From Paraburkholderia sp. BL25I1N1 (GTDB lineage Bacteria; Pseudomonadota; Gammaproteobacteria; Burkholderiales; Burkholderiaceae), in contig NZ_PVZB01000013.1 of NCBI RefSeq assembly GCF_003002025.1, positions 62,001 to 126,000 on the forward strand: 64,000 bases of DNA, given 5' to 3'. Both the position numbers and the translations under genes were made by a program. Positions 1 through 9,045 of this stretch are shown here, piece by piece (position 1 is the stretch's first letter; each line of letters begins with the position of its first letter). The notes beneath the pieces are model-generated. The model saw only the letters and a list, made by a program, of their open reading frames with translations, had not been told where the DNA came from and did not search any database.

Positions 1-1
1 G

Positions 2-538
2 ATCGCGAAGGCACAGGGGTTCCGCACCATCAACCTCGTGCGCCGTGAAGAGCAGGTCGCCGAGATACGGGCACTGGGCGGTGACGTCGTGTTATGCACG
101 GCTGACGAACGCTGGCCCGAGCAACTGAAAAGGGCCACTGGCGACAAAGGCATCGTAAGCGCGATCGACTGCGTCGCGGGCCAGACAGGCGCCACGCTTG
201 CGCGTCAGTTGGCCACGAATGGGCGCATGCTTGTCTACGGTGCCTTGTCGTCGCATCGGCAGACGGATCCGGCGGCGTTCGAGATGCCGATTTTCGCCCC
301 GGCGTTGATCTATTCGGCTGCCGAGGTGCGCGGCTGGCTGATCTTCTCGTGGCTCGCACGCAAAGGAGTGAGTGAAGCCAGCCAGACGCTGCGCAGTCTG
401 CTCGATCGTATGGCCGAGGGCACCTTGAAGCCGCCGGCAGCGCAGCGCTACAGCCTCGAGCGCGCACATGAAGCCTTCGTGGCTGCTGAAAGCGCCGCAC
501 ACGACGCCAAGCCGCTGCTGGTGTTCGCGCAGCGCTGA
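2..538 (+). CDS. Zinc-type alcohol dehydrogenase/quinone oxidoreductase, C-terminal part
   Basis: The reading frame is open from the first bases of the window, so the N-terminal half (catalytic domain and start of the Rossmann fold) lies outside. The visible 178 residues look like the cofactor-binding and C-terminal part of an MDR-family NADPH:quinone oxidoreductase or enoyl reductase: a beta strand after the nucleotide-binding turn (NLVRREEQ), the segment SAIDCVAGQTGATLARQL, and the strand GRMLVYGAL followed by the usual C-terminal cap ending in LLVFAQR. The substrate cannot be judged. It is followed after about 95 bp by a LysR gene on the same strand. Family is fairly secure; specificity is unknown. 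Confidence 0.75.
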   Translation: MAKAQGFRTINLVRREEQVAEIRALGGDVVLCTADERWPEQLKRATGDKGIVSAIDCVAGQTGATLARQLATNGRMLVYGALSSHRQTDPAAFEMPIFAPALIYSAAEVRGWLIFSWLARKGVSEASQTLRSLLDRMAEGTLKPPAAQRYSLERAHEAFVAAESAAHDAKPLLVFAQR

Positions 539-633
539 GCTCCTGGCCGCGGCTGGCTTAAACTGGCGGCCTATTCTGGAAATGGGAAAGCGGCCGCAGT
601 CGATCGCCTGGTAATCACGCGCACCGTCAAATC

Positions 634-1545
634 ATGGATCTGAACCTGGTCAGCCTGTTCGTCGAAATCGTCGAGTCGCGTAGCCTTAGCGCCGCCGCAC
701 GCAAACTGGGCATGACGCGCGCGAACATCAGTCAGCGGCTCAAGCTGCTGGAGCGCGAGACGGGCGCGCAACTGCTGCGCCGCTCCACACGCAGTTTCGA
801 ACTGACGCAAGCCGGCCACACGCTGTACGAATGCGGACAGCGCATGCTCGAAGACCTGAGCACGGCGAGGGCCTCGATCGACAGCCTCGGACAGACGTTG
901 AGCGGCCGTGTTCGCATTAGCGTGCCCACGGGCTTCGGCAGGATGTTTCTCGGCGGCAAGCTGCTGGAGTTCGCGCGCATGCATCCGAACATCGCGCTCA
1001 CGGTCACGTTCAACAACCGGATCGAAGACCTGATCGCAGCCGAAGTCGACGTCGCGATACGAATTACGACAACGCCGCCGCTCGATTACGTGGCGCGCGT
1101 TATCTGCTCGATCGACTGGAATCTGGTTGCGTCGGCGGACTACGTCGACAAGCACGGTCCCATCGATTGTCCGAGCGACCTCGAAAAGCAGACGCTGGTC
1201 GCATCACCTTATCCTGGCCGCCGCGTCACGATGACGCTCACGCACCGCGAGGACGAGACAGACGTCCACGTGATCACGATGCAGCCTGCGCTGCAGTCTT
1301 CGGACTATCCATTTCTGACGGAAGCCGTGTGTCAGGGCATGGGCATCGGTCTGTTGCCGGCCTACGTGCCGCTCGCTCCGATGAGTTGCGAACTGACGCG
1401 AGTCCTTCCGCATTTCCGCGTAGCCGGCATGCAGAACACGTTGTATATCGTGACGCTGCCTAATCGCTACCCGTCGCCCGCGACGCAAGCGCTGATCGAC
1501 TACCTGCGCGCCGAAATCCTTTCGCTCGCGCAAGCCTGGAGCTAG
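634..1545 (+). CDS. LysR-family transcriptional regulator
   Basis: A 303-residue protein of normal length for the family. The N-terminal winged helix-turn-helix is clear (residues 1-60: LFVEIVESRSLSAAARKLG, then RANISQRLKLLE), followed by a periplasmic-binding-like effector domain from about residue 90 (GRVRISVPTGFGRMFL). The effector domain belongs to the group seen in CrgA/AphB-like regulators of oxidoreductases. It lies between the dehydrogenase fragment upstream and the acyl-CoA operon downstream on the same strand. It could control either; the dehydrogenase is the more usual partner of this subgroup. No inducer can be inferred. Confidence 0.9.
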   Translation: MDLNLVSLFVEIVESRSLSAAARKLGMTRANISQRLKLLERETGAQLLRRSTRSFELTQAGHTLYECGQRMLEDLSTARASIDSLGQTLSGRVRISVPTGFGRMFLGGKLLEFARMHPNIALTVTFNNRIEDLIAAEVDVAIRITTTPPLDYVARVICSIDWNLVASADYVDKHGPIDCPSDLEKQTLVASPYPGRRVTMTLTHREDETDVHVITMQPALQSSDYPFLTEAVCQGMGIGLLPAYVPLAPMSCELTRVLPHFRVAGMQNTLYIVTLPNRYPSPATQALIDYLRAEILSLAQAWS

Positions 1546-1608
1546 ACCGCCGGGCTTCACTCCGACGGGCACATCATCCCGCTCGATCAAGGCTCTCCCA
1601 TATCCAGT

Positions 1609-1682
1609 GTCAACTTTCAGTTAACAGTTCGTCAACTGCCAGTTGGATTGTCAATGCGCGCTGCGCATTTAACAATCAGTCA
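1609..1682. promoter_or_regulatory. Repeat-rich promoter region of the first acyl-CoA operon
   Basis: The gap before the acyl-CoA operon holds several symmetric elements: CAACTGCCAGTTG at 1633-1645 (perfect palindrome), the related CAACTTTCAGTTAAC at 1611-1625, AATGCGCGCTGCGCATT at 1653-1669, and a further CAGTCAAC at 1677-1684. The repeated CAACT/AGTTG units look like operator sites. The protein that would bind is not evident; the LysR upstream is one candidate. Confidence 0.45.
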
Positions 1683-1693
1683 ACACGAAATAC

Positions 1694-1939
1694 ATGGAGA
1701 CGCGGGACATGACTTCCCACTCGGCCGGACACGCCGTCAGGGGTGAGCTGCGCAACCGCATTCTTGTCGTCACTGTCGACAATCCGCCCGTCAACGCGCT
1801 GGGCGTCGCGGTGCGGTGCGCACTGAGCGACGCTATCGGAGCCGCCGAACAGGACCCGGTGTTCTGGCAGCCGTCGCCGCTGATCGTCGATCTCGTCGAG
1901 CGCGGCGCCACCCTGGCGAGCCTCAATCACACCGCCTGA
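1694..1939 (+). pseudogene. Internally deleted remnant of a multifunctional enoyl-CoA hydratase/3-hydroxyacyl-CoA dehydrogenase
   Basis: This 81-codon frame joins the two ends of a FadB/FadJ-type protein. Residues 15-55 ([23 protein letters not shown] and on to AAEQDP) match the start of the crotonase domain. From residue 57 ([22 protein letters not shown]) it matches the extreme C-terminus of the hydroxyacyl-CoA dehydrogenase domain. Full-length relatives have about 700 residues, so about 1.9 kb is missing, with the frame kept across the junction near 1855-1863. It sits first in the acyl-CoA operon, 38 bp before the thiolase, where such a gene would normally be. It cannot have enzymatic activity. 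The reading rests on recognising both ends; an alignment would confirm it. Confidence 0.75.
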
Positions 1940-1977
1940 TCCGTTCGATTCTTCATGCCACTTTGCAGAGCCAGACC

Positions 1978-3159
1978 ATGCGAGAAGCCGTCATTGTCTC
2001 CACCGCGCGCACGCCCTTGACCAAAGCGCACCGTGGAGAATTCAACATCACACCCGGTCCCACGCTGGCTTCGTTCGCGGTGCGGGCAGTCGTCGAACGC
2101 TCGGGCGTCGACCCCGAGCTGATCGAGGACGCGATCCTCGGTTGCGGCTATCCGGAAGGCAACACGGGCCGCAACATCGCGCGCCAGACGGTGATCCGTG
2201 CGGGGTTGCCGCTGTCGATCGCTGGCACGACGGTGACGCGTTTCTGCGCCTCCGGCCTGCAGGCCATCGCAATGGCGGCCGGCCGTATCGTTGTCGACGG
2301 TGCGCCGGCGATGATCGCGGGCGGCGTCGAAAGCATCTCCAGCATCCGTACGCGTGAAGACGGCGTGACCGCGCTCGACCCGTGGATCGTCGAGCACAAG
2401 CCTTCGCTCTACATGACGATGATCGATACCGCCGACATCGTGGCGCAGCGCTACGGCATCAGCCGCGAAGCGCAGGACCGTTTCTCGGTGGAAAGCCAGC
2501 GGCGCACGGCGGAGGCACAACTCGCCGGCCGCTATGCCGACGAGATCGTGCCCGTGACGACCACGATGGCCGTGACCGACAAGGAGACGGGCGCCGTCAG
2601 CCAGCGTGAGGTCACGGTCTCGGCGGATACCTGCAATCGTCCCGGCACCACCATTGAGGCGCTGGCGAAGCTCGCCCCCGTCAAAGGCCCCGACAAATTC
2701 ATCACGGCAGGCAACTCGTCGCAGTTTTCCGATGGCGCATCGGCCTGCGTGATGATGGAAGCGAAAGCCGCCGAGCGCGCGAACCTCACTCCGCTCGGCG
2801 CGTTCCGGGGTCTCGCGGTAGCAGGCTGCGAGCCGGATGAGATGGGCATCGGCCCGGTGCTCGCCGTACCAAAGCTGCTCGCACGCCATGGGCTGACGGT
2901 CGGCGATATCGGCCTGTGGGAACTCAACGAAGCATTCGCCTCGCAGGCGGTCTATTGCCAGCAACGCCTGGGCATTCCGTCCGAGCGCCTCAACGTCGAC
3001 GGCGGCGCGATTTCCATCGGCCATCCGTACGGCATGACGGGCTCGCGCCTCGCGGGTCACGTCCTCATCGAAGGCCGGCGTCGTGGCGTGAAGTACGCGG
3101 TCGTCACGATGTGCATTGCGGGTGGCATGGGCGCCGCCGGCCTCTTCGAAATCTATTGA
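1978..3159 (+). CDS. Acetyl-CoA C-acyltransferase (thiolase)
   Basis: A 393-residue degradative-type thiolase that would cleave 3-ketoacyl-CoA to acetyl-CoA and a shortened acyl-CoA. The three catalytic residues are visible: Cys90 in TRFCASG, His349 in [11 protein letters not shown] and Cys379 in [10 protein letters not shown]. The start at the ATG before [12 protein letters not shown] gives the typical N-terminus; longer readings upstream run into the remnant gene. It heads the intact part of an operon of two acyl-CoA dehydrogenases, a crotonase and a CoA-transferase. Its usual partner, a FadB-type multifunctional enzyme, is the deleted gene just upstream. Confidence 0.93.
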   Translation: MREAVIVSTARTPLTKAHRGEFNITPGPTLASFAVRAVVERSGVDPELIEDAILGCGYPEGNTGRNIARQTVIRAGLPLSIAGTTVTRFCASGLQAIAMAAGRIVVDGAPAMIAGGVESISSIRTREDGVTALDPWIVEHKPSLYMTMIDTADIVAQRYGISREAQDRFSVESQRRTAEAQLAGRYADEIVPVTTTMAVTDKETGAVSQREVTVSADTCNRPGTTIEALAKLAPVKGPDKFITAGNSSQFSDGASACVMMEAKAAERANLTPLGAFRGLAVAGCEPDEMGIGPVLAVPKLLARHGLTVGDIGLWELNEAFASQAVYCQQRLGIPSERLNVDGGAISIGHPYGMTGSRLAGHVLIEGRRRGVKYAVVTMCIAGGMGAAGLFEIY

Positions 3160-3171
3160 GAGAGACAGCAT

Positions 3172-4380
3172 ATGGATTTGAACTTCACCCCTGAGGAGGA
3201 AGCCTTTCGCCAGCAGGTCGTGCGCTTCCTGAACGACAAACTGCCCGCGCGGCTCTCCAGCAAGGTGCGCAACGGCTTGCGCCTCACGCGCGACGACATG
3301 GCCGAATGGCACGCGATCCTGAACGAATAGGGCTGGCTCGCGAATCACTGGCCCGAGCAATACGGCGGTCCGGGCTGGAACGCCGTGCAGAAGTTCATCT
3401 TCGAGAACGAGTGCGCGCTGGCGGGCGCGCCGCGCATCGTGCCGTTCGGCGTAAATATGCTGGGGCCTGTGCTCATCAAGTTCGGCGACGAAGCGCAGAA
3501 GCGTCACTGGCTGCCGCGCATTCTCGATGGTTCCGACTGGTGGTGCCAAGGTTATTCGGAGCCGGGTTCGGGTTCCGATCTGGCGTCGGTTAAGACGAGC
3601 GCGGTGCGCGGCATCGATGACGAAGGCGAGCACTACATCGTCAACGGCCAGAAGACGTGGACGACGCTCGGCCAGCACGCGAACATGATCTTCTGCCTCG
3701 TGCGTACGGCGACGGATGTACGCAAGCAGGAGGGCATCAGTTTCTTGCTCGTCGACATGAATTCGCCGGGCATCGAAGTGCGTCCCATCATCACGCTCGA
3801 AGGCGAACACGAAATCAACGAAGTGTTCTTCACCGATGTGCGCGTGCCCGCTGCGAATCTGGTCGGCGAGGAGAACCGGGGCTGGACGGTCGCGAAGTAT
3901 CTGCTGACCTACGAGCGCACCAACATCGCGGGCGTCGGCTTCTCGGTCGCAGCGCTGGCGCGCTTGCGCCGCGCGGCGCAGAACGTGACGCGCAACGGCC
4001 GTCCGCTCGTCGACGATCCGCTCTTTGCGGCGCGCGTCGCCCGCGTCGAAATCGACCTGGAGAACATGAAGACGACCAATCTGCGCGTGATCGCCGCGGT
4101 AGCGGGCGGCGGTGTGCCGGGCGCGGAAAGCTCGATGCTGAAGATTCGCGGCACCGAGATTCGCCAGGAACTGACGTCGCTGATGCGCCGCGCGATGGGG
4201 CCGTACGCACAGCCCTTTGTCGAAGAAGCGCTGCACGAAGACCATGACGATGCGCCCATTGGCCCCGACGAGGCCGCGAGCGCCGCCGCGCTTTACTTCA
4301 ACAACCGCAAGCTGTCGATTTTCGGCGGCTCCAATGAAATCCAGAAGAACATCATCTCGAAGATGATCCTGGGACTGTAA
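3172..4380 (+). pseudogene. Acyl-CoA dehydrogenase, large-type subunit, interrupted by an amber stop
   Basis: The frame from ATG 3172 encodes a 402-residue FAD-dependent acyl-CoA dehydrogenase but has TAG at 3328-3330, codon 53, in the middle of a conserved stretch (AILNE-stop-GWLANHWPEQYGGPGW). Relatives have Lys, Gln or Arg there, so one base change from AAG or CAG explains it. All later motifs are intact: WCQGYSEPGSGSDLAS, the FAD-binding GQKTWTT, and the C-terminal IFGGSNEIQKNI. A restart at GTG 3385 would lack the N-terminal helical domain and probably be inactive. It overlaps no other gene and is 10 bp from the second dehydrogenase. A sequencing error is possible. Confidence 0.85.
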
Positions 4381-4390
4381 GAGGATCGCG

Positions 4391-5530
4391 ATGAATTTCC
4401 AGCATACCGAAGACCGCCGCATGCTGGCGGATACGCTGAACCGTTTCGTGAGCGAGCAGTACGGCTTCGCGAAGCGCGACGAACTGGCGCGCAGCGACTC
4501 GGGCTTCAGCCGTGAACTGTGGGTTCGCTTTGCGGAACTGGGCATCGTTGGCGCGCTCTTCGATGAGGCCGACGGTGGTTTCGGCGGAAAGGGTTTCGAT
4601 ATTGCCGTTGTCTTCGAGAGCCTCGGACGCGGCCTCGTGGTCGAACCGTTTCTCGGCGCCCTGATGGTCGGGCGCGCGCTGGCCCTGGCTGGCAGCGACG
4701 CACAGAAGGCGCTGATTGACGGTTTGATCGAAGGCCACACTGCTGCGGCGCTTGCTCACGACGAACCCGGCTCGCACTACGAACTCGCGAAGGTGACCAC
4801 GCGCGCCGTGCGCAGTTCGAATGGCTGGGTGCTGACGGGCAGGAAGGCTGTCGTCCAGCTGGGCGCCGAGGCCGACTTCTTTCTCGTCTCGGCGCGTACC
4901 AGCGGTGCCGCCGACGCCGAAGAGGGCATCTCGCTCTTCGTCGTTCCGCGCGAGACGGAAGGCGTCGCGCTGCGCGGCTACGGAAAGATCGACGGCGGGC
5001 GTGCTGCCGAAATCTGCCTCAACGAAGTGTGTCTTCCCGACACGGCATTGCTCGGCGAACGCGATGCGGGCTTCACGACGCTCGAGTACGGCATTGGCGC
5101 GGGTGTGCTCGCATTGTGCGCCGAGGCGCTCGGCGCGATGGACGTCGCGAAGGAACACACGCTCGAGTACCTGCGCACGCGCAAGCAGTTTGGCGTCGCG
5201 ATCGGCAGCTTCCAGGCATTGCAGCACCGCATGGCTGATCTGTTGCTGGATATCGAGCAGGCCCGCTCTGCGGTGATCAATGCGGCCGCCGCGTTTGGCG
5301 CGGGCCGGGTAGAGCGCGAACGCGCGCTGTCGGCGGCGAAGTACACGATCGGCCGCGTCGGTGCGCAGGTCGCCGAAGAATCCATCCAGTTGCACGGCGG
5401 CATCGGCATGACATGGGAACTGCCGCTTGCCCACTACGCGAAGCGCCTCGTGATGATCGACCATCAACTGGGCGATGAAGACCACCATCTCGAACGCTAC
5501 ATCACCTTGAACCGGAGTGAATCACGATGA
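4391..5530 (+). CDS. Acyl-CoA dehydrogenase, partner subunit
   Basis: A 379-residue acyl-CoA dehydrogenase family protein. It has the N-terminal alpha domain (MNFQHTEDRRMLADTLNRFV), a middle beta domain and the C-terminal helical domain with RKQFGVAIGSFQALQHRMADL and LHGGIGMTWE. It begins 10 bp after the preceding dehydrogenase. Adjacent longer and shorter dehydrogenases of this kind form alpha2-beta2 enzymes in actinobacterial steroid degradation, so the two probably work as one enzyme. If so, the amber codon in the partner would also disable this subunit. The stop overlaps the next start (ATGA), indicating translational coupling. Confidence 0.9.
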   Translation: MNFQHTEDRRMLADTLNRFVSEQYGFAKRDELARSDSGFSRELWVRFAELGIVGALFDEADGGFGGKGFDIAVVFESLGRGLVVEPFLGALMVGRALALAGSDAQKALIDGLIEGHTAAALAHDEPGSHYELAKVTTRAVRSSNGWVLTGRKAVVQLGAEADFFLVSARTSGAADAEEGISLFVVPRETEGVALRGYGKIDGGRAAEICLNEVCLPDTALLGERDAGFTTLEYGIGAGVLALCAEALGAMDVAKEHTLEYLRTRKQFGVAIGSFQALQHRMADLLLDIEQARSAVINAAAAFGAGRVERERALSAAKYTIGRVGAQVAEESIQLHGGIGMTWELPLAHYAKRLVMIDHQLGDEDHHLERYITLNRSESR

Positions 5531-6339
5531 ACGAACCTATCCTTGCACGCCGCGAAGGCGCGGTGCAGGTGCTGTCCTTCAACAATCCGTCTGCACGCAA
5601 TGCGCTCACAGCCGAGGTGTACGCGGCGCTTCCAGCTGCCATCGAAGCGGCGCAAAACGATCGGGAAGTCGGCGCTATCGTGCTGACAGGCGTGGGCGGC
5701 GCGTTCTGCGCGGGCGGCGACCTGAAACGGCTGGCGCAGCGGCGCCTGGCGACGCCGTCCGAGCGGCGCGCGGGCATCGAAAGTCTGCACGACATGATTC
5801 GCTCGCTGCGCGACTGCGGCAAGCCAGTGATCGCAGCAGTCGAAGGCGCGGCAGCCGGCGCGGGGCTCTCGATCGCACTCGCATGCGACATGCTCGTGAC
5901 CGCGCGCAACGCGTCGTTCTCCGTGGCCTACGTCAAGGTGGGCCTGTCGCCCGACGGCGGGGCGACGGCGTTTCTGTCCGGTGTCGTCTCCCGGCAACTG
6001 ATGACGGAGCTGTGTCTGACGGGGCGGCCCGTCACGGGCGAACGCATGCATGCACTCGGCGTCGCGAATCGACTCGCCGAGCCGGGCAGCGCGCTGTCGG
6101 AAGCCGTGGCGCTCGCGCAATCGCTCGCGGCGGGACCCGAGCGCGCGATCGCACGGATCAAGAGTCTGTGCCGCCACGCGGGTGGAAACACGGTGGACGC
6201 GCAGCTCGACCTCGAAGCCGATTACATGGCGGAATCGCTTGGCGACGATGAATCCGCCGAAGGCATCAACGCCTTTTTCGATAAGCGCGCCGCCGATTTT
6301 TCGGCGTTGCGCCGTGCGTCCGAAGCCAGTTCGTGCTAG
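5527..6339 (+). CDS. Enoyl-CoA hydratase/isomerase (crotonase) family protein
   Basis: A 270-residue crotonase-fold protein, starting in the ATGA overlap with the dehydrogenase before it. The oxyanion-hole segments are present (AFCAGGDLKRL and GAAAGAGLSIALACD). The two glutamates of true enoyl-CoA hydratases are absent: the first position is Ser (GLSIAL), the second region reads YVKVGLSPDGG. An Asp in that PDGG turn is typical of PaaG-like and dienoyl/enoyl-CoA isomerases, so isomerisation is more likely than hydration. It is part of the five-gene acyl-CoA operon. Confidence 0.88.
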   Translation: MNEPILARREGAVQVLSFNNPSARNALTAEVYAALPAAIEAAQNDREVGAIVLTGVGGAFCAGGDLKRLAQRRLATPSERRAGIESLHDMIRSLRDCGKPVIAAVEGAAAGAGLSIALACDMLVTARNASFSVAYVKVGLSPDGGATAFLSGVVSRQLMTELCLTGRPVTGERMHALGVANRLAEPGSALSEAVALAQSLAAGPERAIARIKSLCRHAGGNTVDAQLDLEADYMAESLGDDESAEGINAFFDKRAADFSALRRASEASSC

Positions 6340-6379
6340 ACGCGGCGCCTTCGTCACTCTTTGTCATTCCGGATCTGTC

Positions 6380-7588
6380 ATGTCGAACCTCGATTCATCC
6401 CTGCCGCTTGCCGGTGTTCGCATTCTCGATTTATCCCGCGTGCTGGCGGGGCCGTGGTGCGCGATGGTGCTCGGCGATCTCGGCGCAGAAGTCATCAAGG
6501 TCGAGCATCCGAAGCGCGGCGACGACACGCGCGATTGGGGCATCCGCGTCGGCACGACCGAGACGGCTTACTTCAACAGCGTGAACCGCAACAAGCGATC
6601 GGTGTGTCTCGATCTGCAAACGGAAGAGGGCCAGCAGATCGCCCGCGAACTGGCACAGCAGTGCGACGTCGTGATCCAGAATTTCAAGTTCGGTGGCGCG
6701 GAGAAACTGGGCCTCGGTTATGAGCAACTCAAGGAAGGACGCGAGAACCTCATCTACTGCTCGATCTCCGGCTACGACCGGCACGGGCCGGAAGCGGCGC
6801 GTCCCGGCTACGATCTTGTCATTCAGGGCGAAGCCGGGCTGATGGCGCTCAACGGCGAGGCCCATCAGCCGCCGCTCAAGTTCGGCGTAGCCGCCGTCGA
6901 TCTGTTCACGGGGATGTACTCCGCACAGGCGGTGCTCGCAGCACTCTTCGAGCGTCAGAAGACGGGCAAGGGACGCCACATTGAAATGGCGCTCTTCGAT
7001 TGCGGGCTGATGATCACGTCGTACTACGGACTGGAGGCGTTGATCATGGGCGAGGATCCGCCGCGCTACGGCAATTCGCATCCGTCGATCATGCCCTACG
7101 GCGTATTCGATGCAGAGGATGGCCCGCTTGTCATTGCGGTCGGCAACAACCGCCAGTACGAGCGATTCTGTCGCGAGGTCATCGAGCGTCCCGATCTCGC
7201 CGATGACGACCGTTTTCGCACGAACATTTCCCGCACCACACACCGCGAAGTGCTCGCATCCGAACTCCAGCAAGAGATCAGGAAGCGCAAGCGCACGGTG
7301 TTGCTCGAACGTTTGACGCAAGCCTGCATTCCTTGCGGCGAGGTCGCGGGCCTTCACGAAGCGCTCAATTCGACGCGAGCGGAAGAGGCTGGACTCGTGA
7401 CCACCTACACACATCCCGAAGCAGGCAGCACGCATGTGCTCGCGCCGCCATATCGCTTCGACGGCGCGCGCCTTCCGGTTCGCACAGCCCCGCCGCAACT
7501 CGGCGAAGGCACGAACGATGTACTCCAGTCGCTGCTCGGGCTGTCCGCCGAACGGCTTTCGCAACTGAAGGCAGAAGGCGTCGTGTGA
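6380..7588 (+). CDS. Class III (CaiB/BaiF) CoA-transferase
   Basis: A 402-residue family III CoA-transferase, which moves CoA between two carboxylic acids through an aspartyl-CoA intermediate. The N-terminal LPLAGVRILDLSRVLAGPWC and LGAEVIKVEHP are characteristic; the catalytic Asp is the one in RPGYDLVIQGEAG, near residue 144. It lies 40 bp after the crotonase and would activate the pathway's acid without ATP. The start at ATG 6380 gives the normal N-terminus; frames further upstream belong to the crotonase. The donor and acceptor acids cannot be told from sequence. Confidence 0.92.
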   Translation: MSNLDSSLPLAGVRILDLSRVLAGPWCAMVLGDLGAEVIKVEHPKRGDDTRDWGIRVGTTETAYFNSVNRNKRSVCLDLQTEEGQQIARELAQQCDVVIQNFKFGGAEKLGLGYEQLKEGRENLIYCSISGYDRHGPEAARPGYDLVIQGEAGLMALNGEAHQPPLKFGVAAVDLFTGMYSAQAVLAALFERQKTGKGRHIEMALFDCGLMITSYYGLEALIMGEDPPRYGNSHPSIMPYGVFDAEDGPLVIAVGNNRQYERFCREVIERPDLADDDRFRTNISRTTHREVLASELQQEIRKRKRTVLLERLTQACIPCGEVAGLHEALNSTRAEEAGLVTTYTHPEAGSTHVLAPPYRFDGARLPVRTAPPQLGEGTNDVLQSLLGLSAERLSQLKAEGVV

Positions 7589-7623
7589 CGCTGGATCACG
7601 CGTTATTGCACAAGGACCGTTCA

Positions 7624-8610
7624 ATGAGTCAAACCGCTTTTACGAATGCTGTGACCGAACTGTTCGGCACGCGGCTGCCGATCGTTGCCGGTGGCCTGAT
7701 GTGGCTCGCCGATGCAGACTATGTCGCCGCCGCCTCGCGTGCCGGCATCATCGGCTTCATCACGGCCGCGAGCTTCCCTGAGCCTGATGCACTGCGGGCC
7801 GAGATCCGGCGCTGCCGCGAACTGTGCGAGGGCGGCCCGTTCGGCGTCAACGTGTCGATGCTGCCGAAGCTCGTCCCGGGCGAGAAAACGCGCGAGGTGT
7901 TCGAGCTGGTCGTCGACGAAGGCGTGAAGTACGTCGAAACCTCGGGGCGCAATCCCGAGGAATTCATGCCGCTGCTCAAAGCGGCCTGCGTCAAGGTGCT
8001 TCACAAAGTGCCCGCGCTCCGGTTCGCGGTCAAGGCTGCCGCTGTCGGCGTCGATGCCGTGGCGATCGTCGGCGCGGAATGCGGCGGACATCCCGGTCTC
8101 GACATGGTGGGCTCGTTCGTCAACGCCGCGTGGGCCGAGAGCCACCTCGACATTCCCTATCTGATCGGCGGCGGCATCGGTCGCGGCTCGCAGCTTGCCG
8201 CGGCGCTCGCGATGGGCGCGTCGGGCGTGGTGGTCGGTACGCGCTTCGCCGTGGCCGAAGAGATCTGGGCGCACGACGACTACAAGCGCCGTCTGGTGGA
8301 AGCCGGACCGACCGATACGGATCTGTGCATGCAGTCCATGCGCAATACCGTGCGGACGCTGCGCAACGAGACGACGGCGGCCGTGAAGGAACTCGAGGCA
8401 CAGAACCCGGACATCACGATTGCCGACCTGATGCCGATGGTCGCGGGCAAGATCGGTCGCAACGCTTATGTGACGGGCGACTGGTCGAAGGGATTGCTTT
8501 CCGCCGGACAGTCGCTCGCCTTCACCGACCGGATCGAACCGCTTGCTGACATCGTGCTTCGGTTCGAGTGCGACATGCGGCAGGCGATGGGACGGCTGGC
8601 GAGCCACTGA
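7624..8610 (+). CDS. Nitronate monooxygenase family FMN protein
   Basis: A 328-residue TIM-barrel flavoprotein of the NMO/2-nitropropane dioxygenase family. Visible signatures are PIVAGGLMWLADADYVAAAS at the N-terminus, the FMN-phosphate region GAECGGHPG (with the family histidine) and LIGGGIGRGSQLAAALAMGASGVVVGT. Members in acyl-CoA operons often act on unknown substrates, some as enoyl reductases, so true nitronate oxidation is not assured. It starts 35 bp after the CoA-transferase and is probably the last gene of the operon. Confidence 0.88.
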   Translation: MSQTAFTNAVTELFGTRLPIVAGGLMWLADADYVAAASRAGIIGFITAASFPEPDALRAEIRRCRELCEGGPFGVNVSMLPKLVPGEKTREVFELVVDEGVKYVETSGRNPEEFMPLLKAACVKVLHKVPALRFAVKAAAVGVDAVAIVGAECGGHPGLDMVGSFVNAAWAESHLDIPYLIGGGIGRGSQLAAALAMGASGVVVGTRFAVAEEIWAHDDYKRRLVEAGPTDTDLCMQSMRNTVRTLRNETTAAVKELEAQNPDITIADLMPMVAGKIGRNAYVTGDWSKGLLSAGQSLAFTDRIEPLADIVLRFECDMRQAMGRLASH

Positions 8611-8721
8611 CGCTGCCAGGCAAGCGGTGCCGACAGCAGCCCGCGGCGCGGTTGCATCGAGCCCCAAGACGCTCATTTCGTTCCGACAACAGACAACAGA
8701 CAGCAGGCAGGAGACAAACGC

Positions 8722-9045
8722 ATGCAGCAAGCCCATATCGAATCAATCCAGGCGAGCCCCGCGTACCGGCGGCTCATCGCGTCACGCCGCCGATTCAGCT
8801 TCACGCTTACCGCGCTGATGATCGCCACGTATTACGGCTTTATCCTGTTCGTCGCGGTGGCGCCGCATCTGCTGGCGCGACCGTTGTATGCGGGCGCGAC
8901 GACCACGATCGGCGTACTCGTGGGCGTCTGCATCATTGCGGTGGCGATCGCGCTGACCGCCTGGTACGTGCTTCACGCAAACCGCAGCTTCGATCCTTCG
9001 ATGCGCGCACTACTCGTCAACGCATCGCAGGAGAGTGAAGCATGA
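8722..9045 (+). CDS. DUF485 small inner-membrane protein (YjcH-like)
   Basis: A 107-residue protein with two predicted membrane helices (about residues 30-55, [20 protein letters not shown], and 60-85, [21 protein letters not shown]). This is the DUF485 pattern found directly before solute:sodium symporters of the acetate permease type. The stop overlaps the next start by 4 bp (ATGA), so the two are coupled. It is thought to assist the symporter, but its exact role is unknown. Confidence 0.9.
   Translation: MQQAHIESIQASPAYRRLIASRRRFSFTLTALMIATYYGFILFVAVAPHLLARPLYAGATTTIGVLVGVCIIAVAIALTAWYVLHANRSFDPSMRALLVNASQESEA

Noticed and set aside
1927-4740. 937-codon open frame on the minus strand
   Set aside because: Antisense shadow of the thiolase and dehydrogenase genes; high-GC third positions keep the opposite strand open. 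Composition is Arg/His/Ala-rich without any family pattern.
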